Assembly: GCA_030039975.1 (NCBI GenBank) | Contig: JASHUO010000574.1 | Span: 1 to 5,588 of the forward strand | DNA length: 5,588 nt | Reading direction: 5' to 3' | Source of the DNA: Alphaproteobacteria bacterium | GTDB lineage: Bacteria > Pseudomonadota > Alphaproteobacteria > ATCC43930 > CGMCC-115725 | Shown here: positions 1 through 4,760 of the stretch, in pieces | How positions within the stretch are numbered: the first letter of the stretch is position 1 | Layout: every line of letters begins with the position of its first letter | Notes under the pieces: generated by a model | The model's input: the letters and a program-made list of their open reading frames with translations, nothing else | Databases searched by the model: none | What the model was told of the DNA's origin: nothing | Position numbers and translations under genes: made by a program

Positions 1-1
1 C

Positions 2-1954
2 GTCGCCGGCCTCAAAGGTCAGGTGCTGGCCGGCATCGCGACGCCGAGCCAGGACGGGCTCACCCCGCAGCAGCAGCTCGAGGCGATCAACCAGCGCGCC
101 GGCAAGCTGATGCGCGACCAGCAGGTGACCTGGCGCGTGCTGCGCCAGCAGATGGCGGAGGCGGGGATTACCGTGGTCGGGCCCGAGGATCTCGGCGCCG
201 AAGACCGCGCCTGGCTCGAAGAGCGCTTCATGGCCGAGATCTTCCCGGTGCTGACGCCGCTCGCCATCGACCCGGCGCATCCCTTTCCCTTCGTCGCCAA
301 TCTCGGTCTCGGCCTGGCGCTTCAGTTGCAGCGCCACAGCGATGGCGACCGCATGGAAGCGCTGCTGCTCATTCCGGGCACGCTCAACCGTTTCGTGCGG
401 CTGCCGGGCAAGTCGGTGCGCTTCCTGCCGCTGGAGCAGATGATCGGGCTCTTCCTCGACCATCTCTTCCCCGGCTTCTCCGTCATCGGCCAGGGCATGT
501 TCCACATCCTGCGCGACAGCGACATCGAGATCGAGGAGGAGGCCGAGGATCTCGTCCGCCTGTTCGAGACCGCGCTGAAGCGGCGGCGGCGCGGCCATGT
601 CATCCGCCTCTCCGTCGAAGCGAGCATGCCCGAGGATCTGCGCGCCTTCCTCGTCGAGCAGCTCGACGCCTACCCCGACGACGTTTTCGCGCTCGAAGGC
701 CTGCTCGGCCTCGCCGACACCAGGCAGCTCATCATCGATGAGCGGCCGGACCTCATCTACACCCCCTACAATCCGCGCTTTCCCGAGCGCATCCGTGATT
801 ACGGCGGCGATTGCTTTGCCGCCATCCGCCAGAAGGACATCATCGTCCACCACCCCTATGAGAGCTTCGACGTGGTGGTGCAGTTCATCCGCCAGGCGGC
901 ACGCGACTCTGCCGTGGTGGCGGTGAAGCAGACGCTCTACCGCACCAGCGATGACAGCCCGATCGTGCGTGCGCTCATCGAGGCGGCCGAGGCGGGCAAG
1001 TCGGTGACGGCGCTGGTCGAGCTCAAGGCGCGCTTCGACGAGGAGCAGAACATCCGCTGGGCGCGCGATCTCGAGCGCGCCGGCGTGCAGGTGGTCTATG
1101 GCTTCCTCGAGCTCAAGACCCACGCCAAGGTGTCGCTGGTGGTGCGGCGCGAGGCCGGTGCCTTGCGCTCCTATGTGCATTTCGGCACCGGCAACTATCA
1201 CCCCTATACCGCCAAGGTCTACACCGACCTTTCCTTCTTCACCTGCGACCCCGCGCTCTGCCGCGATGCGCAGCGGCTCTTCAACTACATGACCGGCTAT
1301 GCGACGCCGGCGACGCTCGAGAAGATCGCCGTGGCGCCGATCAGCCTGCGCCAGCGTCTGGTCGAGCTGATCGAAGCCGAGATCGCGCATGCGCGCGCCG
1401 GCCGGCCGGCGCAGATCTGGGGCAAGGTCAATTCGCTGGTCGATCCCGCCATCATCGATCTCCTCTATCAGGCATCCGCGGCCGGGGTCGAGATCGAGCT
1501 CGTGGTGCGCGGCATCTGCTGCTTGCGGCCCGGCGTTCCCGGCCTTTCCGACAATATCCGGGTGAAGAGCATCATCGGCCGCTTCCTCGAGCATGGCCGC
1601 ATCGTCTGCTTCGGCAATGGCCACAAGCTGCCCTCGGATCAGGCCAAGGTGTTCATCTCCTCGGCGGACTGGATGCCGCGCAATCTCGACTGGCGCGTCG
1701 AGGCGCTGGTGCCGATCGAGAACGAGACGGTGCATCGCCAGGTGCTGGACGAGATCATGGGCGCCAATCTGCGCGATCAGGCGCTCTCCTGGCGCCTCCA
1801 GTCCGACGGCGAATATGTGCGCGAGAGCCTTGCGCCTGACGCTTTCAGCGCCCACACCTATTTCATGACCAATCCCAGCCTCTCGGGCCGGGGCAGCGCG
1901 CTCAACCGGGCGCGCTCGGTCCCGCGGCTGGTCGCTGAGAAGGCGGATCTCTGA
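2..1954 (+). CDS. ppk1: Polyphosphate kinase 1 (5' end cut by window edge)
   Basis: Polyphosphate kinase transfers the terminal phosphate of ATP to a growing polyphosphate chain through a phosphohistidine intermediate. The reading frame is open from base 2, so the first visible residues (VAGLKGQ) are internal. About 650 residues are present, and comparison with the usual family length suggests that roughly the first 70-90 (most of the N-terminal domain) are missing. Two phospholipase-D-like catalytic domains are visible. The first has LKTHAK with its histidine at visible residue 374 (bases 1121-1123), followed by FGTGNYHPYTAKVYTD. The second has RFLEHGR with its histidine at visible residue 531 (bases 1592-1594), followed by SSADWMPRNLDWRVE. 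These correspond to E. coli His435 and His592, and the 157-residue spacing is the same. No key residue seems lost. It is the first visible gene of an operon with ppx, 14 bases downstream. Family assignment is very secure. Confidence 0.97.
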   Translation, partial: VAGLKGQVLAGIATPSQDGLTPQQQLEAINQRAGKLMRDQQVTWRVLRQQMAEAGITVVGPEDLGAEDRAWLEERFMAEIFPVLTPLAIDPAHPFPFVANLGLGLALQLQRHSDGDRMEALLLIPGTLNRFVRLPGKSVRFLPLEQMIGLFLDHLFPGFSVIGQGMFHILRDSDIEIEEEAEDLVRLFETALKRRRRGHVIRLSVEASMPEDLRAFLVEQLDAYPDDVFALEGLLGLADTRQLIIDERPDLIYTPYNPRFPERIRDYGGDCFAAIRQKDIIVHHPYESFDVVVQFIRQAARDSAVVAVKQTLYRTSDDSPIVRALIEAAEAGKSVTALVELKARFDEEQNIRWARDLERAGVQVVYGFLELKTHAKVSLVVRREAGALRSYVHFGTGNYHPYTAKVYTDLSFFTCDPALCRDAQRLFNYMTGYATPATLEKIAVAPISLRQRLVELIEAEIAHARAGRPAQIWGKVNSLVDPAIIDLLYQASAAGVEIELVVRGICCLRPGVPGLSDNIRVKSIIGRFLEHGRIVCFGNGHKLPSDQAKVFISSADWMPRNLDWRVEALVPIENETVHRQVLDEIMGANLRDQALSWRLQSDGEYVRESLAPDAFSAHTYFMTNPSLSGRGSALNRARSVPRLVAEKADL

Positions 1955-1968
1955 CCCAGGCTCTTCGC

Positions 1969-3480
1969 ATGCGGAGCGTGCCGCGCCGCGGTGGCGCGCG
2001 GCGCAAGCGCGGCCCCGCGCGCCGCGGCTGCGTCGCCGTGGTCGATATCGGCTCCAACTCGCTGCGGCTCGTCATCTATGACGGCATCCGCCGCTCCCCG
2101 GTCACCCTGTTCAACGAAAAGGTCATGTGCGGCCTCGGCCGCGGCCTCGAGCGCACCGGGCGGCTCGACCCCGACGGCGTCGAGCTGGCGCGCGCCAATC
2201 TGCAGCGCTTCGTCGCTCTGGCGCGCAGCCTCGGTGCCGGCCGCCTCGACGTGCTCGCCACCGCCGCGGTGCGCGATGCCAGCGACGGACGCGCCTTCGT
2301 TTCGGAAATCCAGCGGCGCCACCGCCTCAAGGTCCAGGTGCTGGGCGGCCCCGAGGAGGGGCGGCTCTCCGCTTACGGCGTGCTTGCCGGCATCCCGGAG
2401 GCCAGCGGCATCGTCGGCGATCTCGGCGGCGGCAGCGTCGAGCTCGTGCCGGTGGCGGGCGGCCAGGTTGGCGCCGCGGCGACCTTGCCGCTCGGACCGC
2501 TGCGGCTCGCCGATTACGCCGAGGACGACCGCAAGCTGCGCGATGCCATCGACAAGCAGCTCGGCTTGGTGCCCTGGCTCGGCAGCCGGGTCGATGGCGG
2601 CGCCTTCTACGCCGTCGGCGGCGCCTGGCGGGCGCTGGCCCGCATCCATATGGAGCAGACGCACTATCCCCTGCACATCATTCAGCACTACACCCTACCG
2701 CGCAGCGAGGCCGAGGATTTCCTCGACATCATCGCGCGCCAGTCGCGCAAATCGCTGGAGAAGATCACCACCGTCTCGAGGAAGCGCCTCGATGTCGTGC
2801 CGATCGCCGCGCGCGTGCTGCAGCGCCTGTTGCGCCGCACCGCGCCCAAGCAGCTCGTCTTCTCCGCCTACGGCTTGCGCGAGGGCCATCTCTTCAGCCT
2901 GCTGCGCGGCGAGGCGCAGCGCGAGGATCCGCTGCTCGCCGCCTGCGCCGATCTGGCGCTCACCAATCGCCGCTTCGGCGCCGATGGCGATGAAGTCTTC
3001 GTCTGGACCGGCGCGCTCTTTGCCGGTGAGAGCGCGGAGCGCCGCCGTCTGCGCCATGCCGCGGCGCTGCTCGGCGATCTCGCCTGGCACGAGCATCCCG
3101 ACTACCGTGCCGACCAGGCGCTGCACACCGTGCTCTATATGCCGGTCGCCGGGCTCGACCATGCCGAGCGCGCCTGGCTCGCCGCCGCGATCTATGTCCG
3201 CTATGGCGGCAACGAGTTCAATTACGAGGTGTTGCAAGCCCTGCTCGACGAGGAGGCCTTGGAGGCCGCGCGCCTCGCCGGCCTCGCGCTGCGCCTCGCC
3301 TTCACCCTGTCGGGCGGCGTCGCCGGCTTGCTCGGCCGCAGCAAGCTCGCCCTCGACGGCAACACGCTGGCGCTGACCCTCGGCGGCGACAGCGCCAAGC
3401 GCTACGGCGAAAGCGTCCAACGCCGCCTCGACTCCCTCGGCCGCGCCCTCGGCAAACGCACCGAAGTAAGGCGGGGCTAG
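1969..3480 (+). CDS. ppx: Exopolyphosphatase, Ppx/GppA family
   Basis: This enzyme removes terminal phosphate from polyphosphate; some relatives also hydrolyse pppGpp. The 503-residue length is close to that of E. coli Ppx. The N-terminal actin-like ATPase fold shows the first phosphate-binding motif VVDIGSNSLRLVIYDG from residue 24, ATAAVRDASDG, the catalytic-glutamate region GGPEEGRLSAYGV (glutamates 129-130) and the second phosphate-binding motif GDLGGGSVEL at 150-159. FYAVGGAWRALARIH and FSAYGLREGHLF follow, then a helical C-terminal region with histidine/aspartate pairs such as AWHEHPDYRADQALH. The chosen ATG gives an arginine-rich leader of about 21 residues before the fold and has no convincing Shine-Dalgarno sequence, so translation may be coupled to ppk1, or the start may be misplaced. 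Position 14 bases behind ppk1 points to polyphosphate rather than pppGpp as main substrate. That is an inference, because sequence alone does not separate the two activities. Confidence 0.95.
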   Translation: MRSVPRRGGARRKRGPARRGCVAVVDIGSNSLRLVIYDGIRRSPVTLFNEKVMCGLGRGLERTGRLDPDGVELARANLQRFVALARSLGAGRLDVLATAAVRDASDGRAFVSEIQRRHRLKVQVLGGPEEGRLSAYGVLAGIPEASGIVGDLGGGSVELVPVAGGQVGAAATLPLGPLRLADYAEDDRKLRDAIDKQLGLVPWLGSRVDGGAFYAVGGAWRALARIHMEQTHYPLHIIQHYTLPRSEAEDFLDIIARQSRKSLEKITTVSRKRLDVVPIAARVLQRLLRRTAPKQLVFSAYGLREGHLFSLLRGEAQREDPLLAACADLALTNRRFGADGDEVFVWTGALFAGESAERRRLRHAAALLGDLAWHEHPDYRADQALHTVLYMPVAGLDHAERAWLAAAIYVRYGGNEFNYEVLQALLDEEALEAARLAGLALRLAFTLSGGVAGLLGRSKLALDGNTLALTLGGDSAKRYGESVQRRLDSLGRALGKRTEVRRG

Positions 3481-3481
3481 G

Positions 3482-3556
3482 CGAACGCGCTGTGCGCGTT
3501 CGTCCGCGGCGGCGTCAGCGATTGCGCAGCAATCGCGGGAGCCGCACCGTGCGGAC
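3482..3556. other. GC-rich hairpin cluster directly after ppx
   Basis: Two adjacent structures begin one base after the ppx stop codon. The first is a perfect 9-bp stem with a 3-base loop (CGAACGCGC, TGT, GCGCGTTCG; 3482-3502). The second is a long interrupted stem-loop from 3502 to 3556. Its outer arm GTCCGC (3502-3507) pairs with GCGGAC (3551-3556), a middle arm GCGGC (3509-3513) pairs with GCCGC (3541-3545), and a tip GCGATTGC (3518-3525) pairs with GCAATCGC (3529-3536) around GCA. A local alternative, CCGCA/TGCGG at 3542-3554, competes with the outer arms. No T-run follows on the plus strand, so it is not a textbook intrinsic terminator. It could protect or end the ppk1-ppx mRNA, or be a dispersed repeat. 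The pairing is seen directly; the role is inferred. Confidence 0.6.
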
Positions 3557-3609
3557 TAATCTCGGCGCTGGAACTGCGCGTAACCACCTTCCCGGTTCGC
3601 AAGAAAATC

Positions 3610-3644
3610 CCCTCCCCCCTTGAGGGGGAGGGCAGGGAGGGGGG
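3610..3644 (+). other. C-rich/G-rich hairpin and possible G-quadruplex (copy 1)
   Basis: CCCTCCCCC (3610-3618) can pair with GGGGGAGGG (3624-3632) around a CTTGA loop. The G-rich arm continues, so the plus strand carries four runs of three or more G (3624-3628, 3630-3632, 3635-3637, 3639-3644) separated by one or two bases, which fits the usual G-quadruplex pattern. Hairpin and quadruplex would compete. Similar C-run/CTTGA/G-run sequences are dispersed in many proteobacterial genomes and translate to spurious peptides such as SPLEGEGREGG. Confidence 0.65.
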
Positions 3645-3696
3645 TGCCGCCAGCACGCCGCTGAGGGGCCCTATGCTACACTCCCCGCGTCCCTCA

Positions 3697-3707
3697 GCTC
3701 TTTGACA
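3697..3707 (+). promoter_or_regulatory. boxA-like sequence (copy 1)
   Basis: GCTCTTTGACA differs by one base from the core of the E. coli rRNA antitermination site boxA (GCTCTTTAACA), which binds NusB and ribosomal protein S10. It lies inside the best conserved part of the repeat and is followed by an A-rich spacer and a 7-bp hairpin. The same bases contain TTGACA, a perfect -35 hexamer, but no good -10 follows at 16-18 bases. A short GCTACACT upstream (3675-3682) could be a -10 element. There is no rRNA gene here, so a boxA function is inference. Confidence 0.35.
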
Positions 3708-3711
3708 TCGT

Positions 3712-3764
3712 AAAAACCATCGACGCCTCGCGTCGAAAAACTGCTCCCGGTGTACACCGGCGGC
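3712..3764 (-). terminator. Candidate tandem terminator for the exported-protein gene
   Basis: Read on the minus strand, the gene that stops at 3854 runs after about 90 bases into the palindrome, with arms CCGGTGT/ACACCGG (3747-3760); the outer pairs to 3743 and 3764 are partly broken. This is followed closely by TTTTT (3740-3736). A second hairpin comes next (TCGACGC, GAG loop, GCGTCGA; 3736-3720), followed by TGG and TTTTT (3716-3712). Two stem-loop plus T-run units in tandem fit an intrinsic terminator, weaker here than in copy 2. Confidence 0.5.
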
Positions 3765-3853
3765 GTAGGCCCCTCCCGGCGCTTTGCGCTTGAACGCCAT
3801 CCCGCGTCACTGCGTAAAAGCCACGAACTCCCGCCCATGATCCTTGTGCAAAC

Positions 3854-4348
3854 TCAAAGGCACGGATTCATCTCGGGCTTGCGCGGTACCGATAGCAGGA
3901 AATCGTCTGCGCTGTGCAGCTTTGCCTGCTGGCGCCTGATCGTCAGATAGAAACCCTTGACATCCCCGTCGCAAGCGGCAGCCGCTGTATCGGCACGCAT
4001 ATGAGCTCTCATCTGGCCGATCTCCGCCTGCGTCGCCGGCCCGTTGTCCATGATGAATTTTTCGATCCGCGCGATTTCGCCCGCGAGCGTCGCCTGGAAG
4101 TACGAGTCTTGCGGAAAGCATCTTTCGCCAAACGATTGCGCGTCGAGATAGAGCCAATAGGCGCACAAAACAGCACCATGGCCGCTGGTGTCGGCATCGA
4201 CGGCGGGCTCACGTTCCCCGGCCTTGGGAGCCGACGGGGCGTTTGGTTGCTGCTCAACCGCGCCCGAGCCATGATCGCTCGCTCCGGACTCTCCGCAGGT
4301 GGCGAGGACGATCGCGGCGACCAGAGCGGCGGGCCATATACAACGCAT
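3854..4348 (-). CDS. Exported four-cysteine protein of unknown function
   Basis: I do not recognise this 164-residue protein. The start at 4348 is preferred because AGGAGG lies four bases upstream; an ATG 17 codons earlier (4399) is possible but lacks support and overlaps the likely promoter. The N-terminus is a signal peptide: short start MRC, hydrophobic IWPAALVAAIVLA (4-16), then TC at 17-18. LATC resembles a lipobox with an unusual threonine before the cysteine, so it may be a lipoprotein, or be cut by signal peptidase I near SGA (21-23). A Pro/Ala/Glu-rich linker (about 24-58) leads to a compact domain at 60-164 with four cysteines (62, 77, 126, 163) that could form two disulfides. Features include LCAYWLYLDAQSFGERCFP and a helical stretch around 85-125. 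It lies alone between the two direct repeats, convergent with ppx, and appears somewhat less GC-rich than ppk1/ppx. Confidence 0.75.
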   Translation of the reverse strand: MRCIWPAALVAAIVLATCGESGASDHGSGAVEQQPNAPSAPKAGEREPAVDADTSGHGAVLCAYWLYLDAQSFGERCFPQDSYFQATLAGEIARIEKFIMDNGPATQAEIGQMRAHMRADTAAAACDGDVKGFYLTIRRQQAKLHSADDFLLSVPRKPEMNPCL

Positions 4349-4352
4349 CTCG

Positions 4353-4358
4353 CCTCCT
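4353..4358 (-). promoter_or_regulatory. Ribosome binding site deciding the exported-protein start
   Basis: Minus-strand AGGAGG, complementary to the 3' end of 16S rRNA, stands four bases before the ATG at 4348. It decides the start in favour of the 164-residue form. Part of it can pair with GCCTC immediately upstream (see the finding on alternative hairpins). Confidence 0.75.
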
Positions 4359-4389
4359 AGAGGCATCCGCGCCTCAACGTGCGGTTTTG

Positions 4390-4418
4390 TTTGTAGCATG
4401 CAGCGGGACCTTGGTCAT
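4390..4418 (-). promoter_or_regulatory. Possible promoter of the exported-protein gene
   Basis: On the minus strand ATGACC (4418-4413) matches four of six -35 bases. After a 17-base spacer comes TACAAA (4395-4390), preceded by TGC, giving an extended -10 element TGCTACAAA. Transcription would begin near 4383, giving a leader of about 35 bases before the ATG at 4348. Found by eye and not unique enough to be certain. Confidence 0.35.
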
Positions 4419-4571
4419 CCTGACGGCGCCTCGTGTTTTCGGCCATGGCGCGCCGACAAGCGCCGCGTAAAGGCTGGAGGCTGCGTCCTGACTTTGATGA
4501 AGCAGAGGACACGACGGCAGGAAGTGCGCCGAACACCCCTCCTTCAATCCATTCATCGTCTTATTCATACC

Positions 4572-4606
4572 CCCTCCCCCCTTGAGGGGGAGGGCAGGGA
4601 GGGGGG
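4572..4606 (+). other. C-rich/G-rich hairpin and possible G-quadruplex (copy 2)
   Basis: Same structure as at 3610-3644: CCCTCCCCC (4572-4580), CTTGA loop, GGGGGAGGG (4586-4594). The four G-runs are at 4586-4590, 4592-4594, 4597-4599 and 4601-4606. The module is unchanged between the copies apart from one extra C at the left edge, whereas the 50 bases to its right have diverged. Confidence 0.65.
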
Positions 4607-4656
4607 TGCCACCGGCGCGCCCGAGGGGTCTTACGCTACACTCCCCGCGCGCCGCA

Positions 4657-4667
4657 GCTCTTTGACA
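4657..4667 (+). promoter_or_regulatory. boxA-like sequence (copy 2)
   Basis: Same GCTCTTTGACA as in copy 1, within a stretch of about 46 identical bases. The upstream GCTACACT is at 4635-4642. A plus-strand transcript from here would run antisense into the oxidoreductase gene. Confidence 0.35.
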
Positions 4668-4671
4668 TCGT

Positions 4672-4725
4672 AAAAACCATCGACGCCTCGCGTCGAAAAA
4701 ACTGCCGCCGGTGTACACCGGCGGC
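4672..4725 (-). terminator. Candidate tandem terminator for the flavin oxidoreductase gene
   Basis: On the minus strand, 35 bases after the TAA at 4761-4763, a perfect 22-base palindrome (4725-4704; 9-bp stem if GTAC forms the loop) is followed by AG and six T (4701-4696). A second 7-bp hairpin (4696-4680) is then followed by TGG and five T (4676-4672). This is a strong intrinsic terminator layout for the gene to the right. Confidence 0.65.
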
Positions 4726-4760
4726 GTAGGCCCCTCCCGGCGCTTTGGGCTTGACGGCCC

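Larger units (their letters stand above)
3609..3798 (+). repeat. Intergenic direct repeat, copy 1
   Basis: About 190 bp matches 4571-4759 in the same orientation, roughly 90% identical by eye, with small length differences near 3655-3662 and one base at the A-run near 3740. The longest perfectly shared blocks are about 46 bases (3696-3740) and about 40 bases from the palindrome through 3786. Order on the plus strand: C-rich/G-rich hairpin (3610-3644), conserved GCTACACT (3675-3682), boxA-like site (3697-3707), small hairpin (3720-3736), palindrome (14 perfect bases, 3747-3760). The left arm of the palindrome carries two substitutions relative to copy 2, so the outer stem is damaged here. No transposase or target-site duplication is visible. 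Confidence 0.9.
3481..3853. other. Gene-free region between convergent genes
   Basis: This region separates ppx (plus) from the exported-protein gene (minus), which converge on it. It holds the hairpin cluster at 3482-3556, about 50 bases with nothing recognisable (3557-3608), repeat copy 1 (3609-3798) and 55 further bases without visible structure. Open frames here are short, and the ones inside the repeat are not conserved in frame between the two copies. Confidence 0.8.
4571..4759 (+). repeat. Intergenic direct repeat, copy 2
   Basis: Second copy of the repeat at 3609-3798, in the same orientation and displaced by 960-962 bases. It ends within two bases of the stop codon of the flavin-dependent oxidoreductase gene on the minus strand. 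Its central palindrome is intact: 22 bases at 4704-4725, arms GCCGCCGGTGT and the exact complement. It shares the conserved GCTACACT (4635-4642), boxA-like site (4657-4667) and small hairpin (4680-4696) with copy 1. Together the two copies bracket the exported-protein gene and its promoter. Confidence 0.9.
4349..4760. other. Gene-free region upstream of the exported-protein gene
   Basis: From the gene's start rightwards this region holds the leader and candidate promoter (4349-4418), then about 150 bases in which I see no gene, repeat or convincing structure (4419-4570), then repeat copy 2 up to the oxidoreductase stop. Short open frames on both strands here lack supporting start signals. Confidence 0.75.

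Noticed and set aside
1858..2688. Long minus-strand open frame of 276 codons opposite the ppk1/ppx junction
   Set aside because: It lies opposite two strongly supported genes in very GC-rich DNA, where antisense frames stay open by codon bias. Its translation is low-complexity Ala/Gly/Arg/Glu with no recognisable domain.
1991..3376. Plus-strand open frame of 461 codons overlapping ppx in another frame
   Set aside because: Its composition is almost wholly Ala, Ser, Arg and Pro, as expected for a shifted frame of a GC-rich gene, while the ppx frame has full family motifs.
3702..3730. Sigma-70 promoter using the perfect TTGACA in the repeat
   Set aside because: At 16-18 bases downstream the sequence is GC-rich hairpin with no TATAAT-like hexamer in either copy, so I kept only the boxA-like reading and the upstream GCTACACT as possibilities.
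3914..4360. Plus-strand open frame of 148 codons opposite the exported-protein gene
   Set aside because: The minus-strand frame has a signal peptide, a good ribosome binding site and a promoter candidate. The plus-strand frame has none of these and no recognisable features.
3477..4718. Minus-strand frames in both repeat copies sharing FFDARRRWFLRCQRA, as possible small proteins
   Set aside because: The shared peptide reflects shared DNA. Indels of one and two bases between the copies break the frame on both sides, and no ribosome binding site precedes either start, so the conservation is of DNA or RNA rather than protein.
3750..4756. Plus-strand frames starting MYTGGVGPSRRF in both copies
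   Set aside because: The start GTG lies inside the palindrome, the shared part is only about a dozen residues, and the downstream parts are unrelated and antisense to real genes.
3609..4759. Composite transposon or insertion sequence pair flanking the small gene
   Set aside because: The repeats are about 190 bp, carry no transposase frame, no terminal inverted repeats at their edges and no target-site duplication that I can see.
3690..4760. CRISPR leader plus repeat, suggested by the boxA-like site followed by a palindrome
   Set aside because: Each copy has a single palindrome with no second repeat at spacer distance, no spacers and no cas genes. It matches no CRISPR repeat I know. The likeness is limited to the boxA-like site.
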